From Xestospongia bergquistia (Eukaryota > Porifera > Demospongiae > Haplosclerida > Petrosiidae), in the NCBI GenBank assembly GCA_963965975.1, contig OZ014420.1, positions 4,738,001-4,802,000 on the forward strand: 64,000 nt of DNA. Direction: 5' to 3'. Of this stretch, positions 1 through 12,184 are shown piece by piece. The number at the start of each line of letters is the position of its first letter. Position 1 is the stretch's first letter. Below the pieces are notes generated by a model. That model was given only the letters and a program-made list of their open reading frames with translations. It had not been told where the DNA came from and did not search any database. Position numbers and translations under genes: made by a program.

Positions 1-1654
1 ATCTGGAAAAATATTTGCAGCTTTCAAATGATACATATCAGTTACTACTCTCTTTTGCTGCCCTTGGTCGCCACAGCAATGTAGAAGACACTATTGTTGA
101 TGTATTGTCAAGGAAACTTGAAAAGGCTATAAAAACTTACCAAATTACAAATGATTCTTCTACAGTTGTACATATTATTCATGCACTAGGTAACACTGGA
201 TCAAAGAAGATGATACCTCTACTTTTAACATTTTTATCATCTGACCAGCTTAGTCTTCAATTACCCGCCATTGATGCTCTAAGAACTGTTTCCCATGATG
301 ACAAAGTACAAAAAGCTTTTATTCAATTAGTGAAAGATTCTTCATCTGTTGTGCCAATAGTTGAAGTTATTGAAAGTTTACTTTTCCCTTTCAAGCAGTC
401 TGTTTACTTTTCTGAAGATCCTAAAGACGCTGGAAACAGTTCTACTGAGAAAGATCTGATGGAAGTTATGGTTAATGAAGCTATTAAGTTTCATAATGAT
501 GACTTAAACAAGCGCCTTACTATCTACCTTAATTTTGTAGATACTCCAGAAGCACAGCAGCTTCTTAGTAAACTTCAAACAGCAGTCACAAGGTTAAAAC
601 GAGCATACACAACCAACTGGAATGATGGTAATAGTATTTTTAATCTTGTTGCCAGTCAATCCAGTAGAACAACTGATGAACAAAACTATCCTTGTCATCA
701 AGCATACTTATGGGGTGTTAAGCTTGGTCGTTCAAAGCTTCACGCTAACGCAGCTGCTGGTATTTTTGGAGGAGTCAGTTCTTCTGGCAGTCATAAATTA
801 TTTGTTAAAGGGATTGCTGAAGTTTATGTATATGGTCGTACTTATAAAATTATTGATGTTGAGTATAAAAACGAAGGAAACTTGGTACAAAGCTCACCTT
901 TTGTTACAGGATATGGAAAGATTCGTGGCATAACTTACTATATCCCTGGTACAATTCCTTATACAAAGTCAAAAACCATTCAGTTGTTGTCATTACAACT
1001 GTTTCACATCGAGATACCTTTTTACATAGTAGGGGTTAAAGTAAGTGTATATTTTACTGGAACCGTCACAGCTGATCTCAAATTTAAAATATGTATTGAA
1101 TCTTCTTCTGTTACAACCAGTGTAATTGCTGATCCTACTCTAACTATTGCAGCAGGTGCATATCTAAGAGCTTTGGTAAGTTCGAATTCCACTTCATGAA
1201 ATGTTTGACAATATTTATGTTGTTCTTTAGGGAATATACAAAATTGGAGTTGAAGTGTCTGCCAGTTTTGTCTATTCTGTGGAGCCCAAAGCATCAGTTA
1301 CTCTCTGTAACAAGAATCCAGTAGGAGATGCCACTGCTTGTTATGCACTTGAAACCAAACATCAAGGAACAATAAGTGTTTATGCTTGGTATCAAAGAAA
1401 GACTTGTAGAGTGAGAAAGTTGAAATTGAGGTGTTATGTAAGTAAAATACATAGTTTGCATTATTTTTACATTTCTTTGCCCGTAATAGTGGAAAGCCAA
1501 GAAAAAGGTTTCATTCCTCTCCTTTACTTGGAATCTCTACAAAACTACATCCTCAACAGGGAAATGTCGTATCTGTAATTTTCCTGGTAGTGTGCTTGGG
1601 AATTTTTGTCAAAATCAGTCTGGAAGCACACCTAGCACCTCCTTGTGCAGTTGA
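1..1654 (+). CDS. Vitellogenin-N / large lipid transfer-like protein, 3' part
   Basis: Partial at the 5' edge; the frame is open from base 3. Exons read as 1-1175, 1231-1437 and 1490-1654 (TGA at 1652). Both introns (55 and 52 bp) have GTAAGT donors, AG acceptors and phase 0. The first ~140 visible residues are alpha-helical with paired-helix repeats and an A-L-G-N-T-G turn, as in the helical LPD_N domain of vitellogenin, apolipoprotein B and MTP, which wraps a lipid-binding cavity. The following ~250 residues are beta-rich, fitting the cavity sheets. The last exon is Cys- and Lys-rich. No von Willebrand D domain is seen before the stop, so this is shorter than classical vitellogenin and may be nearer to MTP or a short sponge LLTP. 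The family is inferred from pattern; the N-terminal signal peptide would lie outside the window. Confidence 0.62.
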
Positions 1655-2512
1655 AACTAAGTTAGCCCAGATACAACTTATAGACTTACACATAAAGTTA
1701 ATAGTTTAGTTTATGGACCAATTCATAAGTACATTTTTGTAAGTCATGTTGATTTAGCTATAGTTTTCTTTTCATGTAAACAGAATTAGTTTATTTCACA
1801 TATTTTTGGCTGCTCTCTTTTTGCAAAATTTCAAAGAAATATTTTGATTATGCTATATACTAATGTAGAGATAGCACATTTTCTTTTTTTAACTTACAAA
1901 AACAATGACTGGCTTTAAATTATTGTGCAAGATAGGTAACTCTCAAACAGACACCATTTATTAAATTATCAATCATGAACTGATTACTATTGGTATAACA
2001 TGGTTTTGGCAATTGATAACAATATGAATATCCTGTAATTTATAAAATAATTATTTTACTATGATTTTTATGTCTTATAAGAAACAATAATAAATAGATT
2101 ATAGTGCCTGAACACAAGAAAGTTATGAGAGAAATACATGAATAAATTTATAGGAACAGTAAGAGACACAGTTAGCATGTACTAACAATAGTTGAAGTAT
2201 AGCATTTCTGCCAGGAGTCTGGACACAGCACTAACATTAGATAAAATTTATGAGTTAATTATATATAGGTGAGGATAACTGTGGAGGTATATAGACTTGA
2301 GTGGATATTAGACAAAACATAGTCACATATAGAAATGCTGAACGTAACAGCACTTAGACACTGAACAAAACTGTAATTGTAAAAATTGTAACCATTTTGG
2401 ATGTCATTTTTCTCTTTAAATTTTTCATATTAGAGTGACTACTGAATTGAAAGCAGAGAAGTGATGCTGATGCAACAAGTATTGTGATGATGTCATCAAT
2501 GGGTCTCTACAT
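1655..2512. other. Intergenic, AT-rich
   Basis: Downstream of the lipid-transfer-like gene. No coding frame, RNA gene or repeat is recognised; a polyadenylation signal is likely but no single one stands out. Confidence 0.4.
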
Positions 2513-2745
2513 TTTTGCTGATCCGCCTAACTTCTCAAGAACATCAGTAAACAGTTGACAATGTTCTTGTAGCTCTGATAGATGTGTTTGAAGTCCCTTC
2601 CTGAGATAAACTGACCCATAATATCATCAGATCTCATAGTTTCTCTGTTAATGAGGTGGGCTTCATGCATAATTATATAGTGCAAATGATTCCATTGGTC
2701 CTTTAAGAGCTTCACTAAGGATAGCATATTTAGAAGTGATACTAG
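2513..2745 (-). pseudogene. Decayed copy of the ankyrin-gene N-terminal exon
   Basis: On the minus strand this stretch aligns base by base with 7160-7405, the N-terminal exon of the ankyrin gene. Shared blocks include the complement of the segments around 'GACAATGTTCTTGTAGCTC' and 'CTGAGATAAACTGAC'. It encodes a recognisable but broken version of the same helical domain (D-I-M-x-Q-F-I-S-G, LQEHC-like). No start codon, flanking exons or open frame survive. It is a dispersed duplicate relic, probably of another family member. Confidence 0.6.
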
Positions 2746-4113
2746 CCTCAACAGATATCAGCAGCACTCATACAAGAAGCCATAATTCATCACTTGATGC
2801 CCCCCTTTTGTAATCAATCAGTAGGGAGCCACGCACTAGATCAAAATTTGCGGAAATTCTAAAATTATTAGCAAGAACAACAAATATGAAAATTTTCTGT
2901 ATAATATAAATAATCATTATTTACTCAAACAGTTTTATTGATCACCACTTGTTCTGTCCCTATAGGACAAATAAATTAAGTAAACAACAATAATTATTAT
3001 CACTTAATTACTTTTTGTAAGTAGTTGTTAATATTTTATATTTTGATGAGGTTCGGATAGCCCATAAGGAGATATCTAATTAAAAATAAAACATTATAGT
3101 CCCTTTTGTATTTTAATTTTTTATAAATTATAATTACATTGTTATATAAAATTTTAAGAAATAATAATTTTTTATGTAATGATCATTTTATACTGGTTAA
3201 TGTATAGAGAATATTCAAACAATGACAGTGGTGATAACAATGGCTTGTCATAAGAATTAAGACATTGTAACATATTATAAAGACATATTACATATGCATA
3301 TAGTAAAGTAATCTTAAACAGTCATTGCATTTAGTACATGCAATTAGTAGTGGGCTAAATGCCATTTATAATAGTCTCTTTTGACAGATAGGTTCCTTTA
3401 CATGACAATAAATGGGACAGTTTAGGATAAGCACTTGAATGCTCTGATAAAATATCATAAGAAGGCTATTCAACCATGTCTAAATACGTCAGGTAAGTAA
3501 AAGATTACATTTATATTTGTAATTCTGTTACTAAGTATTTAACTAGAAATGCAATACTAAGTTATAATAAGAAGTGTTTCGTGATTTAGAATGCTTATGG
3601 TAGAGACATAAATTTAGTTAGAGTATCTATATGTAGTAACTGTAAATTTTATTTTAATGTCTCTGCTGTTGATAACAATTACAAAAAATGACACACACAC
3701 ACACACATGCTTTTATATAATACATTGCACAAGACAATTATAGCTATATATGTGTACATAGAAGGAACATTCATACATTATATATAGTCTTACTGTAGTT
3801 TTATGCTTTGGAGATGTGAAGTACATGTCAAGAAGTGACTTCATCTTTTCCTTGTTTTTGTTACCTCTAATTATATTCATAGGTTTCTGACCTATAATTA
3901 CAGAAAGTAACATTATATAAAGAGAAAGTTGTTGTGGATATTGATTGATAGTTTGTTATAAAGACATTACTAATTAAAACTCATCAATTATTATTACCTA
4001 CAATAACCACACCTATTACGACAAATTCATGAGCTATGCAAATCAATGATATCGTATATATTAGAATTAACTTCTAACCACTTGTTTAATAGTGATACTG
4101 AAATAACACTTAC
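2746..4113. other. Intergenic, AT-rich
   Basis: Very AT-rich sequence without a supported gene. It contains an (AC)n tract at 3691-3707. A 3' exon of the minus-strand ankyrin gene could lie near 3990-4060, but no reading frame there is convincing. Confidence 0.35.
3691..3707. repeat. (AC)n microsatellite
   Basis: Eight AC units plus one base, perfect. Confidence 0.9.
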
Positions 4114-7100
4114 ATTATTTGTAATATTAAGATTGCCTCCACCATTTAATAACGTCTAAACTATATCACTGGAAAGTTCAATACCTAATCCATAAGGATC
4201 AACAGCTGCATGAAGAGTAGTGTTACCATCCTATTAATAATAATAAAAAGGTTAGCAATATATTTCAGTATTAGTTATAAATTACCTTATCCTTAATGTT
4301 AGGATCACAACCTTTAGCCAATAATGTCTTAACAATATCAACATTTCCTCCTCTAGCAGCATAATAAAGAGCAGTTCTTCCTCTCTACAAGTAGTGGTAA
4401 ATAGAATGATTTTAATTTATAAAATTAAAAACTAATGTGAACACAACTGTTAAATAATAGTTAGTCTTACAATTTATAGTTAGATTTACCACACTTAACA
4501 TAAACACTGGCTTAATAGTTATACCAACAAATTATTTTTTTATTACATATAAAATATTAGCATAATATATAGTCACTCACAATATCCATAGCTGTAATAT
4601 CAACACCTTGTGCTATTAATTTAGTAACAAGTTCATTACAACCTCCCTCAGCAGCATAATGAAGTAAGGTTTGCTTATCCTATTATATTAACATTATTAT
4701 AATTAATAAAGTCATAAATCACTTACTGTATTTACATAATCAGTTCTAGCTCCATTGAATAATAGTATTTCAACGATTTCTTGTCTACCACATACAGCAG
4801 CAATGAAGAGTGGAGTTTCTATATCCTATATAAGATGATAATAATCAATTATCCTGCAGTATACAAATGAGTCTATTAGTCATCCTTACTTTTACAACTG
4901 CCTCAATATTAGCTCCATTAGCTAGTAATGTTTGAACTACATTACTGTGACCACTCTCAGCAGCATAATGAAGTGGAGTTTTGTTAAACTATATGATGGT
5001 ATAAATCAATGTTAATAACATTTATTAGTCACCTTAGTAACAGCTTCAATATTAGCTCCTTTGTCTAGTAATGTTTGAACAATATCACTGTGGCCTCTCT
5101 CAGCAGCATAATGAAGTGGTTTTTCATTGATATCCTGTGTGATTTCATTATTTCATTTATAATGAAGAATTCCAACTTATTAATTTTAAATTAATTGGTC
5201 ACTATGACTAAAAATTAGACAACAATGATTTTTGGTTATAATTCTGATCCACAAGTTTATATTAAAAATTAAATTCTTTCAGAAACAATATTTGTTATAA
5301 CCATAAGAGAAACGAGATAATGTCCACTAGTTCAATATCATAGTCCACATTACATCTGATATCAAATGTTGCTTATAATATATATACTATTGGGATGAGG
5401 AAGAAATTTTGGTCTGGTCATCCTTCAATATTATATAATCTTTTATTATAGTTGTACAAAGAATTATACATGTACTTACCCAACTAAAGGTAACATTAGG
5501 ATTGGCTCCATATGACAACAGAGTTTGAACAATGTTATTATCTCCTTTTTCAACAGCAATGTGGAGGGGACTTTCTTTTCCATCCTATAAATAGTAATAC
5601 ATATTAGTTATAGCAATCAGATTTTACTTACCTTTGTGGTCATACTGGGATCAGCTCCCATTGATAGTAGAACTTTAGCAATATCATTATTTCCATTGTC
5701 AATAGCAATGTGGAGGGCAGCTCTATATCCATACTGTAAATGGTATGACAATATTTACATCTCTTATGATCCTTCCTTAATTTTGAACTAAATTAAAGTG
5801 TCAATTTTTTCCCTAAGCTATTATAATGTCATATTCCTTTAATTAAAAAATACACCCACAATTATGTGATTTAAATCTTACTAACCTCTCCAAAACAATT
5901 TGGGCTAGCTCTTTTCTCTAATAATCTAATTACTTCAGAAACACTGTTGTTTTCTATTGCAGTCAATAAATACTTATCTATCTTGTCTTCTGAGGACTAT
6001 CAAACAAAATATGATCATTATCTTAAATGTTAATATGAATAATTATACCAAAGAAAGCTCTTTGTTAGATAGAAGATCTAATGAGGACTCCCTGTTAGAT
6101 AGAGGATCTAACAAGGGTTCTTCAGTATCATTTGGCATTTGTACTGAAGTGAACGAAAATAAGAGCAAGTGAGAAACCACTAACCTCTTCGTTTGATGTC
6201 ATCTTTTACATGTTCACTTTTTAGAAAACTTGACTATGGAAAATGATATGACACAAAAATATTGACTTAATGTGAACATCATACCTCAGAAGGTTGACTA
6301 GACTGTAGTGGTAAGAGGACTACAGTTACTCCCATTGACTCTAATTTTGTCAAGATACCTGGATCAGTGAGGTCCCTTAGTATATCAGACACTACACATG
6401 GTAGAGCTACATATGTCATGATGACACTACCAGGAATAAGACTCTTCAATAAAATGTAGATAGACCATGGAAATTTCCCTAAATAGTCTCTCCATTGATG
6501 GGCATTGGTATCACCATTTGTTCTTAAACTAAACTCAGGTAAACCAGATGGGACTACAGGACAAAGATCTTCTTCATGACTAATTTCTTCCAGCTGACTT
6601 AGTGACAGTTCCTGCTCAAACTCCTTGTATTTCTTGATGTAGTTTTCCATTTGAGCCACTATCTTTTGATTTTCTTTCCACAAACATCGAACCATATACG
6701 CTAATAATTCATAATTTTGATAGCCAATAAATCCATGTTTCTTTAAGAAAAGGAGAATATCACTTGAAGTTGTTAGCTCTCTTACTTCAGCAAGATAACT
6801 AACAGATCGAGGATACCTCAAATCATCAGTTAGCAAATCTTGAATATGAAATTTAAATTTTTCAAAATCCATCTGTATACTGCAATCTCAAATAGCTAAG
6901 TGAAGGCTATGAAATTCTTCCCTGAGATGTTCTGCCTTTAATTTAAGTTCACTTGTAGGCAGTATACTACCAGAACTTTTTGCTGTATAAAGAAAAAGGT
7001 GTATATATCAATAATACTAATGAAAACATACTTTGATAAGGATGAATCTTTCTTTCTTCTCTTCTCTTGTTCCGTGATTCACTTACAGTTACTTTACTTT

Positions 7101-7448
7101 TAACTACTAAATACTCTTTTTGTGGAATAATGTATTCCATTCCTTAATAAATTCGTTGGCAGCCATCTTTGCTGATCCATCTAACTTCTCAAGAATATCA
7201 GTAAACAGTCGACAATGTTCTTGTAGCTCTGATATATTGTGTTTGAACTCCATTCCTGAGATAAACTGACTCATAATATCATCATAGTTCTGACTTCTAA
7301 TAGTTGTTAAGTTTATAAAACCGGCTTCAAACATGTGTCTTGAAAAGGGCTCCATTGATCCCTCAAGTGTGCTACTAAGCTTAGCATATCTGGAAGTGAT
7401 GCTATCACTCACTCCTTTTTTGAATATTTCAATATCAATAGGCTCCAT
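4114..7448 (-). pseudogene. Ankyrin-repeat protein with helical (death-fold-like) N-terminus; damaged
   Basis: Minus strand. Exons: ~7107-7448 (start ATG at 7446-7448), ~7030-7110, ~6873-6980, 6285-6872, 6185-6233, 6049-6143, 5886-5996, 5632-5733, 5480-5584, 5033-5134, 4890-4988, 4727-4825, 4581-4679, 4286-4384 and 4114-4230. Splice borders are GT-AG and phases agree from 6872 leftwards. Eight exons of 99-105 bp each encode one ankyrin repeat (T-P-L-H-Y-A-A core, then V-Q-T-L-L-x-x-G-A-N), and 5886-5996 a degenerate one. The N-terminal exon is a helical domain of the kind seen in sponge death/ankyrin proteins (F-K-H-N-I-S-E-L-Q-E-H-C). Exon 6049-6143 holds a short DxLSN repeat. Breaks: a frame shift near 7120-7145, a TGA upstream of the Met at 6872, and TAG in place of a conserved Lys in the last exon (4114-4230). 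The gene could still be expressed from the Met at 6872 with a shortened C-terminus. Function unknown; ankyrin stacks bind proteins. Confidence 0.7.
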
Positions 7449-7449
7449 A

Positions 7450-7671
7450 GGCGGCTGCAGGCCCGGGCATACACGGGCAATGACCAGGTTGACTCGACCA
7501 AGCAATTCTAAATAATGCCCTGAACAGTCCTTCTAATCAAGCTGGTATCAAATATTTCCTTGGATCGAGATTGCGTTTTTCGCGTATTTGACATTAATAA
7601 ACGTGACTACGCCCTAACATTGACCACACCCCCTTTTCCTGCCCGGGTGGAGTTACAGTTCTGCAGCCGCC
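7450..7671. mobile_element. 222-bp TIR element (MITE) with TA target duplication
   Basis: The ends are perfect 11-bp inverted repeats (GGCGGCTGCAG at 7450-7460, CTGCAGCCGCC at 7661-7671), flanked by TA on both sides (7448-7449 and 7672-7673), as for Tc1/mariner-type insertion. Inside, CCCGGGC occurs in opposite orientation near each end. It is GC- and CpG-richer than its surroundings and has no coding capacity, so it is non-autonomous. It sits directly upstream of the putative start codon of the minus-strand ankyrin gene. Confidence 0.75.
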
Positions 7672-7828
7672 TATGCCTGTATAGCAGTAACATTTTAATT
7701 TATGCAGAAATTTAATAGTCTATTAGCCACTCTCTTTTACGCTTTGTGCCTGATACATGATTAGCTCATAAATTGATAGCACTATTTCTCATTGGAGTAA
7801 TCGTCTGATTGAGAATTCCAGGAAGACT

Positions 7829-7918
7829 ATGGTCATAGTACAAGTTATGCAAGATTGCAAGGTATTAAAGCAACTACCCAGCTTCCCCACCCATTGGCTT
7901 TGGGGAAACTTACATCAG
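7829..7918 (+). CDS. Possible orphan exon (P450-like N-terminal motif)
   Basis: A 90-bp open stretch starts with ATG and ends at a CAG/GTAGAT donor. It contains a proline-rich turn followed by H-W-L-W-G-N-L-H-Q, which resembles the Pro-rich hinge and 'HWL-GH' segment of CYP4-type cytochromes P450. No further P450 exon is found nearby, so it may be a relic or chance. Low confidence. Confidence 0.2.
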
Positions 7919-8111
7919 GTAGATCCAGCTAACTAAATAATATAATAACGTAATCAGGTGAATCAGATTAGTTTGGTCATCCCTTTAGCTACTAGTACTC
8001 AAGTATATCTGTGATGCATAATGATGCACCACAGATATTATTGTTGATAGGCTGATAATACTCGTGAAATTGCATAACTGACAATGATATAACTATTAGT
8101 TATTATTACAG

Positions 8112-8422
8112 GAAATAGAAGAATTTCTTAACATGCTTTATGGCTCCATAATGAATTGCAATTCACTGTAAGTCAATCCTGGCCAATACATGACACACCC
8201 ACATTTCTCTATTACAGACTGGTACTACATTTTGGTGATGATTGTAATCTATCATATGACACCAATGAAAGGGGTATCCCATTATATTGTGCTGAAAAGA
8301 TGATAACAATAAATGAAGAGAAGGCAGAGTCTGTAGGTCTAAAACAATTGTCCTTGTATATTCTGTACAGTAAAAGGAAACCAACTACCAATTCTAAGGA
8401 GTTAGACCAAATTTACTTTTAA
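8112..8422 (+). CDS. Hypothetical two-exon gene end
   Basis: Exon 8112-8165 ends at a CACT/GTAAGT donor; a ~51-bp intron with a TTACAG acceptor leads to exon 8217-8422 (TAA). The frame is continuous across the junction (Leu codon split) and yields about 86 residues with a C-terminal K/E-rich stretch. An acceptor (TTATTACAG) precedes 8112, so upstream exons probably exist. I do not recognise the family. Splice geometry matches that of real genes in the window, but the segment is short and could be a relic. Confidence 0.35.
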
Positions 8423-8439
8423 TAAGTCCACCCACTTTT

Positions 8440-8615
8440 AGGAGGGTTGTCGTTTGTTACCATGTGGTAGTATAAATGATTAGGTTCATATGAATTGTGC
8501 TCTTGGTCAATAGAGATAAATGAAGAGGACACTGGTCTATAATATATTATGTACACTGGACAAAGACTAGTAAGTCACTAATAAATGTATGGATTATAAC
8601 CTAAAGTAAGGACAT
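8440..8615. repeat. Dispersed repeat, copy 1
   Basis: Aligns in the same orientation with 21105-21290. Shared blocks include 'TGTTACCATGT-GTAGTATA', 'CATATGAATTG' and 'GGACAAAGACT-GTAA-TCA'. No coding capacity. Probably a transposon fragment or old duplication. Confidence 0.6.
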
Positions 8616-9743
8616 CTTTGTCCTAAGGTTAGTATATTAGTTAATGATAAGTTTAGAATTATTTGTACTCTAGAATATTTAGATGATGGATTATCAGACT
8701 ATGTTTCATTTGTGTTTTACATCTTCTCTGGTATACTGGTTTGATGACACAAACAATTTTCACCTAGTGAAATGGACATGGTTAATTAGTATAGCACTAG
8801 CAGACATGTGTTTTTCAACCAAAGAAGATGATAAAATCATTTTAAGATTGTTTGATGGTATTGACGTATTATTACAGCAAATACTTAACCCTCATCATCC
8901 AGTACATGTGTATCTGTACCTGACAATTCACTTTGAACTTCTGTAACTTGTCAAATAATGTCTAAGGCTGCAAACCTTTGTTGAGAGATGAAAAAGCTCA
9001 ACATTATGAATGCTTTTTAGCTAAAAGGCTGCAGCTAAAGAAGAAAAAGCTAACTTGAAAGTCAGAATGACCTTTCAAAATAAACACACTCAGGATGGAA
9101 GTCTTGCTTATTACTACAGTTTGTACAAAGTACAGTTACTTAAAAATATGTTGTGAGAATTTCTAAAATTGTTCCATTTAAATTTATAGCAAACTTTACT
9201 CACCCTCATGCACCTTGACCTCCTTCTTTGCTGCAGTAAGTAGATACATTCGGAGATAGCTGTTATTACTATGAAACTATTGCTATACTAAGTGTTACAA
9301 AGACTATATCTAAGTCTGCAAAATATGCAGTTTAATGGAGAACTGCCCCATGAATAATGTGACCATCACTGCCACTCATATTCCATTACACTGGCACTTT
9401 CTGCTCTCGTGGTTTAACACTATCTACCACCAGCTATGATTACAAGTCTTAGACAATCTTGTCGCCTATTTTATTTAAATTATTTAGTAAGTTCTTATAC
9501 AATGGTAACATGGCAAACTAACATCACTCAATGTAATACTGTAGATAGGGTTCACCACACAACAGTAACATAAGATTAACATATACACTGACATAGATAC
9601 ATACATAAAATGTTGTCCTATAATTGTTTTGGAAGATACTGATCTCACATTAAAATGCTGGATCTATAAGATTAGGCAACAGTGTTTGTAGGATGTCTAT
9701 AGAAATAAGCATTTAATGGCAGACAAGTAAACTAGCAAGAAGA
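8616..9743. other. No supported gene
   Basis: An 87-codon open stretch at 8683-8946 is not supported by splice context or family resemblance. The rest is AT-rich intergenic sequence up to the duplicated TRIM unit. Confidence 0.35.
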
Positions 9744-11756
9744 TTTTAACTTTGACACATATTCACTCACACCCTTTTTGTAGCACTCACAGTTAAAATT
9801 AATGAAATGCATTTGATGCCATATATTGTCAGTGGTTAAAATATTCGGTTTGTTTTTATTCATTGTTTTCAATACAACTACCAACAATGTCATAAAATAA
9901 AGAACATCTTTAGTTTATTGCATTGAAATATAAAATTAAATGAAATTAAAATATAGCACACATGGACTACTAATGTACTGTACAATGAATGAATGATAAT
10001 TTATATAAATAGATATCAAATAACACAATTGTTTTTCATAACTGTGATAAGATCACATGATCGAAAATTCTGACCCACTTCAAAATATCAGTGCTGTTTG
10101 TACTAGTATATATATACACAGTTTGTCTCTACTGTTATGGCAGTACCTAGTATCTCCTCAACAGCTCTCAAGAAACTAGAGGAACAGCTCACTGTGCTAT
10201 ATGTCTTGATATCTATACTAACCCAAAGACCTTACCATGTCTCCATTCTTTCTGTCAACAATGTCTGGAGGGTCTACCACTGGATCCTCAAGGAAATAAC
10301 TACTTCATCTCTTGTCCCACTTGTCGTCATCGTACCCAGTTACCTCAACCAACAGGAGCAGCTGACTTTCTTGTGGCTTTCCAAATTAATAACCTCAAGG
10401 AGATCTACAATCTAATGACGAAAGTGTCAGGACATCAACAAGTAACTTGTAATAACTGTACTACAACTAATGCCACAGGTTACTGTAAAGAATGTGCCAA
10501 GCTTCTCTGTCCAAAATGTATTGAAGTTCACAAGAATTGGGCTCCCATTGCTGATCACAAGATAATGACTCTTGATAAGGTAACAACCTCTGCATCTAAA
10601 TTGCTTCCTGAGAAGCAGGATATAAAATGTTCCACTCATAATGAACCTTTGAAAATATTTTGTAAAACATGTGAAGAGCTGATTTGTCATGACTGTACTG
10701 TACGTATTCATAGAGATCATGATTATGACTTAGTCTCTGACTGTTATCCCAAATGTTATCAAAAACTGGAAACAAGTGTGAAGTCTGTTAGTGACAAGCT
10801 CACTGCTGTTACTGATGTCCTAACTGCTCTCACAGACAGAGAGAATGAGATCAGAGAACAAGGAGAAGTCATCAAGGAGGAGATACATGTCATGGTGGAA
10901 AAAATGATTAATCTCCTTCGTAGATCTGAACAACAACTGACTAGAGAGGTGGACACAGTCACAGGTAGTAAACTAAAAGTTTTATCAGAGCAGAAAAAAT
11001 CAGCTGAAATCAGATTGAGTCAACTGAAGGATTGCCAAGAATTTGTGGAACAGAGTCTTGAGATAAGCAGTCCTCAAGAAGTGGTGATATCTATAAAACA
11101 AATGATGGAGCGTGTAAGTCATGTGACTGAACAGGTTAACATTGAAGAGTTTAATCCTAGAGAGAAAGTTGATGTTTACTTTAAGAAAGACAGCAACATT
11201 GTTGATACACTATGTCATATTGGAGATATTGTGTTCTTCTCACCTACTGTTCTACAACAGTGTAAAGTCAAGAAAATTGATTGTCAGCATATCACTATGA
11301 ATAATAAAACAGTTTCATTCCCACTATCTATCCAATTTTGTGATTTCAGTCTTCTTAGTGTTCCTCTATCGTCACTCAGTTGTAGTGTAGTACCAGCTGG
11401 CACAGCTACATCCATCACAGCTACAGTCACTAAAACCACCCATCCTGCAGTGTATACAATACATTGTAGTCTCACAACTAATGGTCAGCATCAAGTTAAT
11501 GTCCGAGTTAATGATGTCCAAGTTGATAGTACCTCACTAGTGATCCCTTTTAATCCTTACCTTGATAACATTACTCCAGTATGTACTATACCAGAACTTA
11601 ATGGACCCTGTGGAGTTGCTGTGACTGATGATGGACAAATTATTGTAAGTGAGTTAGGTGGGGACTGTGTCACATTACTAGATAGAGATAGAAAGAAAAT
11701 GAAGTCATTTGGTCAGAAGAGTAGAGGAAGTGGAAATATCAAGTTTTTTCAACCAA
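9744..11756 (+). repeat. Tandem duplication unit 1 (TRIM flank plus gene)
   Basis: The unit repeats from 11757 onward: 5' flank, start region and gene are nearly identical between units. The junction at 11752-11760 joins the first NHL repeat of copy 1 to the start of unit 2 at a shared AAGATTTTA, so unequal exchange or template switching at short homology is likely. Unit 2 carries ~35 extra bases at 12010-12050 in its 5' flank. Confidence 0.85.
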
Positions 11757-11764
11757 GATTTTAG
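10137..11764 (+). pseudogene. TRIM-NHL gene copy 1: RING frameshift, NHL domain missing
   Basis: Near-identical to the intact copy at 12185-14434. One C is missing at about 10192 compared with copy 2, which shifts the frame just before the first zinc-binding Cys of the RING finger, so translation from the ATG at 10137 yields a ~90-residue nonsense peptide. The frame is open again from 10373 and encodes both B-boxes, the coiled coil, the filamin-like domain and part of the first NHL repeat. It then stops within 3 codons of the duplication junction (TAG at 11762). At best it could give a RING-less, NHL-less B-box/coiled-coil protein from an internal start. Confidence 0.85.
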
Positions 11765-12184
11765 CTTTGACACATATTCACTCACACCCTTTTTGTAGCA
11801 CTCACAGTTAAAATTAATGAAATGCATTTGATGCCATATTTTGTCAGTGGTTAAAATATTCGATTTGTTTTTATTTGGTGTTTTCAATACAACTACCAAC
11901 AATGTCATAAAATAAAGAACATCTTTAGTTTATTGCATTGAAATATAAAATTAAATGAAATTAAAATATAGCACACATGGACTACTAATGTACTGTACAA
12001 TGAATGAATTCTATTTTTTTCTACATACAACTCTAAAAAATAATGAATAATAATTTATATAAATAGATATCAAATAACACAATTGTTTTTCATAACTATG
12101 ATAAGATCACATGATTGAAAATTCTGACCCACTTCAAAATATCAGTGCTGTTTGTACTAGTATACACAGTTTGTCTCTACTGTT

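Noticed and set aside
8683..8946. 87-codon open frame
   Set aside because: No family resemblance, no splice or promoter context, and composition like the surrounding AT-rich DNA.
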